A stretch of DNA of 64,000 nucleotides from Tetrastigma voinierianum. Taxonomy: Eukaryota; Streptophyta; Magnoliopsida; Vitales; Vitaceae. The notes beneath the pieces are model-generated. The model saw only the letters and a program-made list of their open reading frames with translations. It was not told the origin of the DNA and searched no databases. This document shows positions 1-10,053 of the stretch, in pieces; position 1 is the stretch's first letter; every line of letters begins with the position of its first letter. The stretch lies in the NCBI GenBank assembly GCA_016808115.1, contig JAEQBH010002354.1, forward strand, positions 186,001 through 250,000. The letters are read 5' to 3'. The translations under genes were made by a program, and so were the position numbers.

Positions 1-233
1 CACTTCATTTGCTTATTTCGCTATCCACGAACAACCAACTCCCCTGCTTAACCAATTCCACAAATCCAACAAAAGTCTCACTACTCTCAAACATCAATGC
101 GAATCATTCAGGATGAACCCATCCTCGTGTTCGACCTTAGATCGCTATATACATAGTATTTGACTACTTCGCAAGAGGAAACATAGGAAACAAATTTGTT
201 TATTCTCGATCAACTTACCGCGGTGTCGAATCA
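1..233 (+). repeat. 3' end of an Athila-type LTR, cut by the window edge
   Basis: The stretch ends in a block (cccatcctcg... ttgactac... gcggtgtcgaatca) that lines up with the last 230 bases of the Athila LTRs ending at 17,671 and 23,065. The terminal CA is at 232-233, and chromovirus RT coding begins directly after it. The LTR therefore sits inside the RT of an older element. Its 5' part lies outside the window, so full element and solo LTR cannot be told apart. Confidence 0.75.
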
Positions 234-430
234 CTAGTATTGTTTCTTCCTTGTTACAAGAGTTCAAGTATGTAATCCCTAAGGATGAACCTAGTGGTTT
301 TCCACCCGAGAAGTCAAAAGAGCTTCAAAGCTAAGTGGAGGAATTGATTAGTCCATGTGTTATACATGTATTACTTGAACCCAAAAAGGATGGACCAGAG
401 AAGTATTTATTTCTCATGCCATCAATATCA
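234..430 (+). pseudogene. pol: Chromovirus reverse transcriptase fragment
   Basis: Conceptual translation gives the N-terminal RT region of a plant chromovirus: LLQEFKYVIPKDEPSGFPP, then KSKELQS, a stop, VEELI, SPCVIHVLLEPKKDG. The order and wording match the 'E-F-x-D-V-x-P ... E-x-K-E-L-Q-x-Q-V-E-E-L ... S-P-C-A-V-P-V-L-L-V-P-K-K-D-G' run known from this family. About 25 residues are missing between the GFPP and KSKELQ parts. The YxDD catalytic block is absent, because coding stops near 430 and is followed at once by 3' untranslated sequence (gaggacaaattttttcaagg). The fragment is broken on both sides, by an LTR upstream and a large deletion downstream. Confidence 0.75.
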
Positions 431-997
431 TTATGGCAGACTGAGGACAAATTTTTTCAAGGAAGGGGGGAACAGAGAATCAAGCATAAGGATCAGGCTT
501 CTACACATACATTAGGGAATTCAATCTAATCACGGTTCAGATTTAGAGGCTATGAACCTGGGAGACAAATGTAAATACTTTTATTTCAAGCATTGAGTTT
601 TCTTTTTACTTCATTTTTGGAAAGATTTGCTCTCCAAGTAAAAGTAGAAGTTGCTTTCTTAATAGAAAGTTACGAGTCGATTGATGTTCTTTAGAAAGTG
701 ATTGCTTTTAGCCATATTTCTTTTAGAAAGATTAGAGTTACTATTTATTTTAGAAAGATTGGCTTTTAGGAGTTGCCTTATTTTGATTTAGAGCTCAGTC
801 ATTCTAAGGAGCCCCTTTGACATGTCTCAGAGACACAGGATGAATAAAATTGAGAGCAAATTTCTCTTGGTTCTTGAGAACTTTTCAACTTATTATTTCA
901 TGATGCTCATCAAGACTTCACAATCTGATTCCATCATCAGGACAGGCGTCCCTCTCTATACCCTGTTCTTTCTTCACTATACAACTGCCTGTCATCC
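431..997 (+). repeat. Chromovirus 3' untranslated region and LTR remnant
   Basis: After the RT fragment comes a purine-rich stretch (gaaggggggaacagagaatc, 461-480) that resembles the end of the coding/PPT zone. T-rich sequence with repeated 'agaaagatt...ggagttgc' wording follows. The block 'aataaaattgagagcaaatttctc' near 843-866 recurs at 31,022 and 32,160, marking it as the same LTR family. I see no gene here. Confidence 0.6.
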
Positions 998-1124
998 AAT
1001 AAGAACCCACCTGCCGTTCCATACCCGACTCCGACTACACTGGCGCATCCGAACCGCACATGAGGAAACACGGCTCTCACTTTCATTTCCAATCCAACAA
1101 AAATTCCTGACAAATGAATACATT
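998..1124 (+). repeat. LTR C, segment 1 of 3 (5' tip)
   Basis: Wording such as 'acccgactcc...ctggcgcatccgaacc' corresponds to the start of LTRs A and B at 37,687 and 39,690 ('ctggttggcgaatctgaacc', 'gacccgaatggcggatccgaa'). The LTR is interrupted at 1,125 by LTR D and resumes at 15,965 and 23,071. The first bases are degraded (expected TGTAA, seen ataag), so the start is approximate. Left flank 'tcatcca' and right flank 'tccatc' at 25,562 suggest the target duplication tccat. Confidence 0.55.
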
Positions 1125-2574
1125 TGTAACACTCCTAAATATACCTCAGCGCTTTTGGACATGTTAGGTTTAATAAAGTTAACATGAATTTTCAAACAAA
1201 ACGAGAAACCTGAATTAATGAGAGCAAAGGGCAATATGTGATTTCTACTGAGGACCTAGTGGTCATAAAAGTGGAAAGAATAGGTTAAATAGAAATATGC
1301 TCAACTTACTTGTAAAAAGAGAAAAACCTAAGGATCAAAGTAAATAATGGAACTTAACCAAAAAATGGGGTTTCAAGCCAAACAATAAGGAAATCTGGAT
1401 TTGGGATCAAATTGGTCTCATTCGGGAAGAATCCAATCAGTCCGGTGGAGAACAAGGGAAGGAGAAGAAGCAGTTAAGAAGAAGAAGAAGAAGGAAAAGA
1501 CAAATTACAAAAAGGGAATCATGACTATTAGTGTGGATCTCGGGATTTCAGATGGGAAAGTATGGACTTCTCCCAAAGCGGATTTCATGCCTTGCATATC
1601 TGCTACTAAGGGTCATACAAAAACTCCAACCCTAGAATGAATTCTTATATGGAATCAAGAGTATGGACTAAGATATGGAAGTCCTCTCTCTTGAGGTTGA
1701 TTATGCCACTGTAGACAGCTAGGTTTAGAACAAACCCTAACAAATCTTTATAATTGGTTGATGCATGGGTTATTACCCATTTTAAAGTGGTTTTGGGAGG
1801 ACTTCATGATAAGTTTTTGAAGTAAGATAAGTATATGAAAGATGAATTGAGTATGATAGAGATTACAAGATGAATATGGAGTGGTTTTGAGGTGTATATT
1901 GATTATTGAGTTGGGATTTGGGTAGCAAAATATAAAATTGGAGAAATGCGGTACCAGATCATAAAATTATTTAATGGTAATGCATTTGCACGGCACTCCA
2001 TTGCCTGCTTTTGACCCAATCGATTTTGGCCATAAGTAATCAATACTTATCCGATTTGAGTGGATTCAAATTCTCTGGTTAAACCATTAGACTTCAAGGA
2101 AAATAAACACCCTGAAATATCTACCTTCGACTTGACTATATGGTCTCTAAAATTCACTCCAAACAGGCCAAGTGTTCATGTAAATTTCTCGCATGGATCA
2201 TATGAATGTCCGGTTGTTTATAGAACATAACTGAAGTGTTCCACTTGTGATTACAAAGAAGAACCCTGAATCTTAGTTTCAAATGAATACAGTTGAACCA
2301 TGTCAAGTATGGAGCTAAGAGACTCGAAAAATTAGTATTACAACCGGGTCCCTAGTAACATCTAGCCTGACTAGCTCACAAAAGTTCCTAACTTTAGATC
2401 GATACCCATTGGAATGCACAGACTCCACTCTGGCAAAGCAGATTCAGAGGAACAAGAAAACATGAATGAGGTGTGAATACATAGCCTCATACAAGACAAG
2501 TATATGAATGTAATATGTATAGATGTGTTCATGAAAACATGAATATGATATGAAATATGAAACTAATCAAACAT
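1125..2574 (-). repeat. LTR D (minus strand), 3' half
   Basis: Read on the minus strand, the segment ends in '...gttaca', seen on the plus strand as tgtaacactcctaaatatac at 1,125. This is the same terminus as LTR E (ggggtgttaca at 30,174) and LTR F (59,617). Athila element 1 cuts it at 2,575 and it resumes at 13,734. The left flank acatt (1,120-1,124) reappears overlapping the other end at 15,962-15,966, consistent with a duplicated target partly eroded by a 3-base loss. I see no coding. Confidence 0.7.
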
Positions 2575-3669
2575 TGGGATGAGTGCCTAAATTCATATTA
2601 TGCTCACACGTCTATCGTTTATTTAGAGTATTTTATAATTCCTTGTGATTAGATCGAAGAGGTTGGTGCGCAGGGAGCATCGTGAAGAGCAAAAGAACGG
2701 AAGCGCGCGATTGGAGCAGTCACATGAGTACCACGCCGCTGACGCCTCACGCCGCGTTTCCAACGCCGCGCGACGCTTTCTACCGCCGCGACGCCCCACG
2801 CCATGATTTCTAATGCCGCGATTTATCCTGCCGCGACGCGCCGAGATCTCCGCTCAATAAAGCAAATTCGTGGCTTTAATTCAGGATGATCGAGGCGTAT
2901 GAACGAGGCACACAGCTGGTGGCACTGACTCGAGATGCCCGTGAATTGTAACGCCATTTTTCGATATTTCATATTTTTTAGAACAAGTTTCTTTATTAAA
3001 TAGCCATCTTTCTTCCATTATGTTCTATAGATCTTTCTGTGGTTATCAAACCCTCGTCATGTACAATGGATTAAAGTCATCTTCTACGTTATTCGCCAGT
3101 TATTAATTTCACATCTACTATACCGCATTTCAATTATATGTTAATGTTTGGCCAATGTTGGGGCTGGGACACGCACCGAGATCCGAGTAGATTCGAGATG
3201 AGGGTATTCAGATCTGTATAGCCTTTAGTCGATTCGGGGCACGTATATTCAACTGCAGCATTCTCCGTATGCTAACATTTAAGACATTGAATGAATGGCA
3301 TAGAGATATACTCCGGGACTCCACGAGATAGCGCATACTTATAGAGATATCTCAGGTGTAGCAAGATCACTTCTATCGACATATTACAAATATATTGAAT
3401 AATGCATTTTGAAAAATCACGCTCGAACAAAAGGGACAAAGAGGATTTAACCCGGCCAAATAACACACTACCAGAATCAACAGCTATAGTCAAGTAGCCC
3501 TTTTACTTTCAATTTTACCATAGAATCACCACATCTGCACATACGTTCCTGGAAGTGTAACTCCTGTAGAATAATTCACCTTTCCTCGGATCGATATCCG
3601 CATATTAAGTACACTATAATATTTGGGCTACGTGCACTTGTTATATTCACACACAACGCGCGCCTCGTC
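2575..3669 (+). repeat. 5' LTR of Athila element 1
   Basis: It starts tgggatgagtgcctaa and matches the 3' LTR start tgtgatgagtgcctaa at 12,581. Shared blocks run through 'caattatatgttaatgtttggcca' and 'tacattaagtacactata'. The end is set near 3,669 because the PBS begins at 3,678; the terminal CA is not clean. The LTR is about 50 bases shorter than its partner through scattered small deletions. Confidence 0.8.
2731..2846 (+). repeat. ACGCCGCGACGCC motif cluster in the 5' LTR
   Basis: There are at least six degenerate copies of a GC-rich motif around cgccgcgacgcc (for example at 2,732, 2,749, 2,785 and 2,830), in a sequence that is otherwise AT-rich. The cluster begins about 155 bases inside the LTR. 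The same motif recurs in the 3' LTR and in a longer internal cluster at 9,346-9,650. Confidence 0.8.
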
Positions 3670-3677
3670 GCCGTTTC

Positions 3678-3693
3678 TTGCGCCTGCCGGGGA
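3678..3693 (+). other. Primer-binding site of Athila element 1 (degenerate, tRNA-Asp type)
   Basis: ttgcgcctgccgggga is the Athila PBS tggcgccgttgccgggga (intact at 17,674) with one G changed and GT missing. It lies directly after the 5' LTR. Plant tRNA-Asp ends in tccccggcaacggcgcca, the complement of the intact form. Confidence 0.7.
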
Positions 3694-4187
3694 AAGTTTA
3701 AATTGATATAGAGAAGCGAGCACATAGATACTCTAATTTTTTTTACTATATTTACACTGTAATTGTTTTAGTTTTTGTGTTATTGCGTAGAGCATGTTTT
3801 TACAAGGAGTACATGTGACAAAGAAATCGAATTAATCAACACAGGATCCTGAAATGAAGACTTCGCAGACGATCACTACGAGAACAACAGAATGTAACGA
3901 TTAGAACTTCAATAGTCATGCAGCAACAAGAACAAGATTTCATGCTGAACAAACCTAACTACGTAGAAGCGTAATAGAATCGCTTCGTGCCATTTATACA
4001 ACTGCACGATCTCATGCTATTAGATGAGTTTGTTTTACCATCAATAGTTGTTCGTGACAACATCGACGGCCACTCGATTCATAAACACTAATTGAAGTCA
4101 CAAAAAGAAAGACGCATGCCTGCATCATACTGTCTGGCCGGACTACCCCATGAGAATCCGGACATGATTTGACTAACTTCCTAAGTC
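3694..4187 (+). other. Untranslated leader of Athila element 1
   Basis: AT-rich sequence between the PBS and the first recognisable gag coding. Runs of T (3,738-3,745) and short open frames are present, but I recognise no conserved protein. This is where the leader and gag N-terminus would lie. Confidence 0.5.
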
Positions 4188-5306
4188 ATGCTACCATCAA
4201 GTACAACGGAGTTACCGAAGAAGCCCTACATTACTGCTATTCCCATTAATTCGGATAGAGTTACATCGTCGACCAACAACACGCACTCCATTACTACATG
4301 GAACGAAGTCACAAGTTTCTCGACCAAGTTCTTCCCACTTTCAAAGACTGCACAACTTGCAGAGATCACACGTTGTCAACTAGGAGAACCTAGGTAGGCA
4401 TGTGGGACAAACCAATTATTGAGGAAGTGTCCTCACCACCGACTAACCGATGGATGCAGTCCATTCCTGCCACTGGTCCGAGAAATAACTCGAACAATGA
4501 TGATGCCCAGCCGAGGATCATTGATGGTTGAAACCACGCACTGTAGCGATGAGATATTGGAAGATGCCGTTGAACCAAATACCACCGTTGGCCTAGAGAA
4601 GGCTACACCAAACACGGTGGTGGCATAGACAATGAAGTCTCAACAACCGTAAATCAGCGGGCTCACCATCAAATGGGCCAAATAGGCGCGCAGTAACAAA
4701 GATAAGGCACGGACCACTCCATGGGAGTTGTGTGAATTTCCAGGAGGACAACATAGTGTAGAATGTCGCCGTGAAAAACCCCAAAGTGGAGCAAGCCTAC
4801 ACGTATCGAGGTTTAAACTAATCACCATGCCAACCGCATGGGGTAACAAATCACAAAAAGTGGGTCTGCATCAAAGTAGTAGGAAGGTGGTGGTCATCAC
4901 CTCAATATCAAAATACCAGGGTATGATGCATAGATAACAAATGCCATTATGCACAACGAGCTACTGAACTACCTGGTAAGAAGCTGGTTGGGAGCAAGCT
5001 CTGTTACGTATGTTAACTTCGTGATTCGCGCTTATGAATGAGACTAAGGCGAACACGCAGCTGTTACTAACCCATGAACAATCATAAAGACAGCCTAAGG
5101 AGTTTGGAGGCACAAATGGGCCAAATGGCAAGCTTACTTACAGAAAGGCAACCGGGTTCTTTGCCGAGCAATTCAGAGGTAAACCCAAGAAGAGATGGGA
5201 ATGAGCACGTTAAAGCAGTCATGCTGAGAAGTGGGAGAGAATTGGAATCACAAGTGCAACCCCCAATCGTAGAACAGTTAGAGACTGAGGAGATCACCCA
5301 AACGTA
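4188..5306 (+). pseudogene. gag: Athila gag (capsid/nucleocapsid) remnant
   Basis: gag packages the element's RNA in cytoplasmic particles. Recognisable pieces occur in order but in different frames. Around 4,290-4,375 there is SITTWNE...STKFFPLSKTAQL, the core capsid wording of Athila gag. LRKCPHH with later GGSL..., T..ILEDA follows at 4,415-4,600. A zinc-knuckle-like CEFPGGQHSVEC stands at 4,731-4,766; the family form is C-x2-C-x4-H-x4-C, so the second Cys has become Pro. LRSLEAQMGQMASLLTERQ, EVNPRRDGNEHVKAVMLRSG at 5,095-5,250 is the C-terminal coiled region. Protease coding follows at about 5,430. Several frameshifts disable it. Confidence 0.85.
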
Positions 5307-5429
5307 ATCTGAAAGATGATGCAACTAAAGAACAAATTGGCCAGAGAAATACAACAGAGACTCCTAGTGAAGCAAGGGCCAAGATAATCGTCCCTTTACC
5401 CACAACGCCTCAAGAAACATAAACTGGAT

Positions 5430-6000
5430 AAGCAATTCACAAAGTTCATGGATGTTTTCAAAAAGCTGCATATAAACATTCCATTTGTCATGCCTCGAGC
5501 AAATGCCCGCTTATGTAAAGTCTATGAAAGATTATTCTCGAAGAGAAGATTAGCAGATTTCGAGATGGTAAACTTAACTGAGGAATGCGTAAAGTATATC
5601 CTTCGTAGAGGAAGTTACCACGTAAGCCTCAAAGATCCGTGCGCTTCACTATCCCGCACAATCGAAATGCTATTTTTGAGAGAGCGCTGATTCAGGGTGC
5701 CAAGATTAATCTTACGCCCTATCCATCTTGCTCATTGATTAGGAGAATTGGTCCGACATAAATACTACTCTTCAAATTATGCATAAATCTTTGAAGCATC
5801 CGAGAGGATAATAGAAGATGTCTTAGTAAAGGTCGACAAGTTTATCTTTCCAAGCAGATTTCATAGCTTTTGCATGGAGGAAGATAAAGAAATACCGATT
5901 ACTTGGGAAGACTTTCTAGCAATCGGCAATGATTGATGTGCGTAGAGGCGAACCGAAACTAAGAGTACAAGAAAGTTAAGAAGTAAAATTCAATGTCTTC
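5430..6000 (+). pseudogene. pol: Athila aspartic protease remnant
   Basis: The region opens with FKKLHINIPF (5,453-5,482), RLADFEMVNLTEEC and LKDP, the well-known lead-in to the Athila protease, which cuts the Gag-Pol polyprotein inside the particle. The active-site block near 5,687-5,715 gives D-S-G, then A-K-I-N-L only if a one-base shift is allowed. The unshifted frame reads I-Q-G-A-K-I-N, so the catalytic Asp is lost. Downstream wording for EDVLVKVDKFIF, MEEDKEIPI and IDV(R/Q)RGE is visible to about 5,960 across frames. It is non-functional as it stands. Confidence 0.8.
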
Positions 6001-7290
6001 GAAGGAGACACCCAGCAGGAAGCATACTTGCTTCATGGCCTATTACAGGGAGGGGCTATAAGTCTGTACCAAATCCGGGGTCTTGATCGACCCTTCGGGA
6101 CTAGCCTAGTAGAGAATGAATCGAGAACCTCGAGCGACGCAAGGTAAGAATATGTTAAATGGATGGACCTTTCGGATGGACAATAGAGACGAAAAATACC
6201 CGAACTCCCTCTCGGGCTAAGGGAGTTAAAACGCCTGGCCCTATCGATCGAGCAACCACCCAAGATGGAACAAAACCCCACTCTACCATTTGAAGTATGC
6301 ATACCTCGGGGTAGAATCTACGCTACCCGTGATTATCTCAAAGATCTTTGATCGGCACTGGAGGAAGAGAAGTTATTGAGGGTCCTTCGAGATCACTACT
6401 ATGCACTCGCATGGTCTCTAGCCGATCTAAAAGTGGATTCTGCCTTCTATGTGCATGCATCGTATTTTACTAGAAGACGGACATAAACCTTCGCTGGAAG
6501 CCGCTAAAGGAGGTTAAACTCGATAATGAAGGAAGTAGTCCGGAAAGAGGTTTTAAAATGGCTAGACACCGGGCATTTTTACTCCCATTTTGATAGCAAA
6601 GGCATGGATCGCCTCAGCTCGTAGTGTCAAGAAGTGAGAACAATCGCCATCGGATCGAAACAACATCTTTCTACCGTTTAGAACAGCACGGGGGCGGAGA
6701 ATTTAGGCTGATTATCGAAGCTGAACAAGGCTACTCGAAAAAGATCCTTTCCATTGCCGCTTCTAGATCGATGCTCGATCGATTAGCCGGTTATGAATAC
6801 TATTGCTTTCTAGATCTGACATACTCCGGTTACAATCAATTGCCATAGCTCCCGAAGATCGAGAAGACAACATTCACTGGCCCTTATGGTACATTCGCAT
6901 TCTCGGCGGATGCCCTTGACTGCAATGCAATCGGGTACCTTCACGATGCATGATGGCCATATTCTCCGACATGGTGGAGAAGACGCATTGAAATCTTCAT
7001 GGACGATTTCAAGAATGGGAAATTCATTTGACAATTGTCTAGCAACCTGAGTCGCACAGCAAGATGTTAAGAGACCAATTTAAAATTAATTGGGAAAAGT
7101 GCCATTTTATGGTACAAGAGGGTATTGTCCTTGGACATCGGATTTCAACAAGAGGGATAGAGGTAGATAGAGCGAAGATTGAAGCAATTGAGAAGTTAAT
7201 TTCCACCTTCAAAGGGAGTGGATCCGAAGTTTTCAGCTACGCCGGATTTTATAGCGGTTTATCAAGGATTTCTCAGACATAAACCATTGT
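6001..7290 (+). pseudogene. pol: Athila reverse transcriptase remnant
   Basis: RT copies element RNA into DNA. After a linker, wording for KYAYLG, ESTLPVIIS occurs at 6,292-6,345 and MHRILLEDGHKPS at about 6,450-6,490. MLDRLAGYEYYCFLD (6,768-6,815) holds the first catalytic Asp block. IAIAPEDRE follows near 6,840 and CMMAIFSDMVEKT near 6,945. FMDD stands at 6,996-7,007, the family's form of the YxDD active site. A last open piece covers NWEKCHFMVQEGIVLGHRIS (7,089-7,148) and EVDRAKIEAIEKL. The catalytic residues survive, but at least five frame changes and several stops separate them. Confidence 0.88.
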
Positions 7291-7830
7291 CTAATTTGTT
7301 AGTCCAGTGGGATCCCATTCAATTTGACCCAATGCGTACATGCTTTTACTCGTATTGAAGGATATTGATCTCATCTCATTTGCTGTAAATCTGCATTGGT
7401 CTTTTCCATTCAGCCGATAAAGCATGCAAGCTTTAATTATGCGATCAGCGCATTTTAGGCGTAAACGAGAGAAAATCTTTCTGTGATATACTAGTGCAAG
7501 GTGGACTTGAATGACGCTCAACCGACCATGCCACTACCGGAAAGAACTATTGGCCATTGTCTTTGCTTTCACAAATTCGCAGCCATATTCGTCGCAACAA
7601 AGCTCGTGGCGCACACGATCATTCTACCATTAAGTATTTGATGACCAAGAAAGATGCAAAACCCAGATTGATTCGGTGGGTCTTTCTGTTGCAAGAGTTC
7701 GACGTAGAAATCAAGGACAAGAAGTTGGGAATTTAGTGGCGTATCACCTTCGCTACTAGAAGGGCCAGAGATAATGTTCCTGAATGACTTAATTTCCGTA
7801 CGAGAACTTTTACATACTGACAAGAGGGCA
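7291..7830 (+). pseudogene. pol: Athila RNase H remnant
   Basis: RNase H removes the RNA strand during reverse transcription. The clearest segment is STIKYLMTKKDAKPRLIRWV then LLQEFDVEIKDKK at 7,622-7,725, preceded by the worn FAF..FRSY block. SRRLEGPEDNV-like wording (around 7,755-7,785) marks the domain end. The N-terminal catalytic Asp region (C-D-A-S-D-Y) is reduced to 'NYAISA' near 7,434-7,452. It joins the integrase without a clear boundary. Confidence 0.8.
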
Positions 7831-9016
7831 GTTCCTTGTTTGCGACATGTGAACTATTTGGTGGCCAAAGTGATTCCCCTTAATTTAACTATCGAAGAAG
7901 AAAAGGTTTTTCGCACACCTTAAGCACTACTATTAGGAAGAGCCACTCTTTACAGTAATTATGTCGATCAGATATGAGATGTGTGCCCGAAGATGAAATG
8001 TCAAGATTCAACCATTGTCATTAATTCTATCGTGGTGGGTGGACACTTGCAGCCAGAGAACAACAGCCCAAGGTTCTACAACCTGGTTTTTATTGGCCTT
8101 CCTTATTTAAAGATGTGCTCATCAATCTGCTTCCACTTCGTGACAAATGTCAACGAACTGTGGAACATCTCTAGAAAGGACGGTTTCACCATGCATCTTA
8201 TCTTGGAGGCAGAGTTGTTCACTTATGGGGGATCGATTTCATGGGACCATTTCCTCGCATCATACAACAATTTATACATCTTGTCAATGAGACTATGTCT
8301 CAAAGGGTAGAAGCCGATTCCAACACGAACCAATGATGCCAAGATTGTAGCCCACCCTCTGCTACAAAGAATATATTCTCACGTTTGGAACTCCTGAGCT
8401 TTAATCATATAATGGTATGCATTTCGCGAATAAGGTAATAGACAAGGTTTTTCAAAAGTATGGGGTACGTCATCGTACATCTCTTGTATACCACCCACAA
8501 TCAAACGGGCAAGCAGAGGTATCCAACCGAGAAATCAAGTACATCCTCGAGAAGACAGACAACAACTCCAAGAAGGATTGGTCTAAAAAGATAGACGATG
8601 CGCCTCCGCATACCGCACCGTGACGAAACTCCAGTATGTCCCCGTCAGACTTGTTTATGGTGTCGCGGCCACCTTCCAAGAATCGTGAGCATCGAGCCTA
8701 TCGGGGCCACCGACAACTAAACATGGACAAGATTGGCCGGTGAAAATCACACTACTCCAACTCGCGGAGCTAGATGAGTTCAAACGGTACATATGAGAAC
8801 GCCCAGATTTATAAGGAGAAGACTACGCCCCGCACGATAAGCAATATCACCGTAGCGAACACGCCGGCCAACAAGTCCTTTCTATTCAATTCCCGACCAA
8901 AGCTTTTCCGGGAAATTGAAGTCTCGATGGTCCGACCTTCACTCGTAACAAAGGTATTTCTACATAAAGCGTGTCACATCCCGAGAAAGGCATTATCTAC
9001 GCCACCCAACGCTTGA
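7831..9016 (+). pseudogene. pol: Athila integrase remnant with C-terminal domain
   Basis: Integrase joins element cDNA to the chromosome. Visible parts in order: VPEDEMSR and GGH (zinc-binding region, 7,983-8,045), GFYWPSLFKDV (about 8,085-8,120), LWGIDFMGPFP (8,223-8,256), then the best-preserved open piece at 8,417-8,600: FANKVIDKVFQKYGVRHRTS, YHPQSNGQAEVSNREIK. The catalytic Glu is present in NGQAEVSNRE. C-terminal wording YENAQIYKEKT and LLFNSR.KLF occurs at 8,790-8,920. Several frameshifts and stops make it non-functional. The region 9,017-9,345 after it holds no recognisable coding. Confidence 0.88.
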
Positions 9017-9345
9017 AGCCGTACCATGGAGGCGAGTTTCATGCATGTGCAGTCATTCCTTTGATGTACCGTGTATGAAGTATAGTCAATCCATCACAAG
9101 AGTTTGAGTTCTGATCACATTGAGATTCAGGGTCGTCGCTAATCACATTAAACATAGCTTGGGAGGCAACCCAAGTGTTCCTATATTTTGTAGTTTCAAG
9201 TTCCCATATATTTTCAAGAATTTTGGTTTTAGTTGTGTTCAAGGATCGTTGTTTCTCGCTTTTGTTGGTTTAATTGCAGGATCTTGCTGCAAAGGTGTCT
9301 TATAACGTGTTCAACGCCCGAAATGAAGTTTACACGTGAGAGTTT

Positions 9346-9650
9346 CCCGAAGACGCCAGCGACGCCAGATCCCACGCCGCCGCGACGCCAAAATTTCATC
9401 TTTTCGCCACGCCGCGGATGTGGGAATTCTCACGTCGCGACGCCATTTTTTGAAGCCCTCACGCCGAGACGTGGATTTCTACGCCGCTGACGCCATTTTG
9501 AAGCTCTGTCACGCCACGCTGACGGATTTCTCACGCCGCGACGCCACTTTGAAGCTTCTTCGCCACGTCGCGACGCGGGTCCCGCGACGCCGACCCATTT
9601 GGTCATGTCCTCTCGCCACGTCGCGACGTAACCCGCACGTCAGCGACGTG
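9346..9650 (+). repeat. Internal cluster of the LTR motif ACGCCGCGACGCC
   Basis: About fifteen copies and half-copies of (c)acgccgcgacgcc and its palindromic variant cacgtcgcgacg (for example 9,450, 9,567 and 9,612) fill 300 bases. They are spaced by short AT-rich stretches such as 'atttctcacgcc' and 'attttgaagc'. The same motif sits in both LTRs of this element. The cluster ends just before a leader-like stretch, including 'cgaaaccctagcccctgca' (9,713), that leads into the extra ORF. The long apparent open frames here reflect the GC-rich repeats rather than a gene. Confidence 0.85.
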
Positions 9651-9799
9651 GCCCCGCTTTTAGCCCAAGAATAGTTCATTTCGCTCTTCACCTTTCACAC
9701 ACCTTCACTCATCGAAACCCTAGCCCCTGCATCTCAAATTCTTCACCGATCTGCCTGAGTCTCATCCCACCCCGCTGAGACCTCCACGCTCGACCACTC

Positions 9800-10047
9800 G
9801 TAAGTCACCCCTTCGCTTTGGGTCATAGTGGCATTCCCACCACTGTGTGCCCGATTCTAGCTTGGGTACAGTAGTCTAAGGTTTCTTTGTTGCTTTCTGC
9901 TGTCTAGAGAGGCCAGAGAGAAATCCTCATTTTGGTCGCCTAGGTTCCTTTAGGATCTCCGAGTCCCATTTAGGCTTTGTCGAGTCCTTAGGTAGCTATT
10001 TAGTTGATTTTGTAGTGCACATTAGGTGTTTGATTTTTTTTGTCTAG
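9800..10047 (+). other. Candidate 5'-leader intron of the extra ORF
   Basis: A consensus plant donor gtaagt starts at 9,800 (cactc|gtaagtcacc). A pyrimidine-rich acceptor, gattttttttgtctag, ends at 10,047, six bases before an ATG at 10,054. T-rich sequence fills the 248 bases, as plant introns require. Athila downstream ORFs are thought to be expressed separately from gag-pol. This intron is inferred from sequence signals only. Confidence 0.5.
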
Positions 10048-10053
10048 GTTAGT

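Noticed and set aside
9233..9691. Arg-rich frames such as repeated 'RRRDA'
   Set aside because: They arise from the GC-rich motif cluster. All frames are open there for composition reasons and none matches a protein family.
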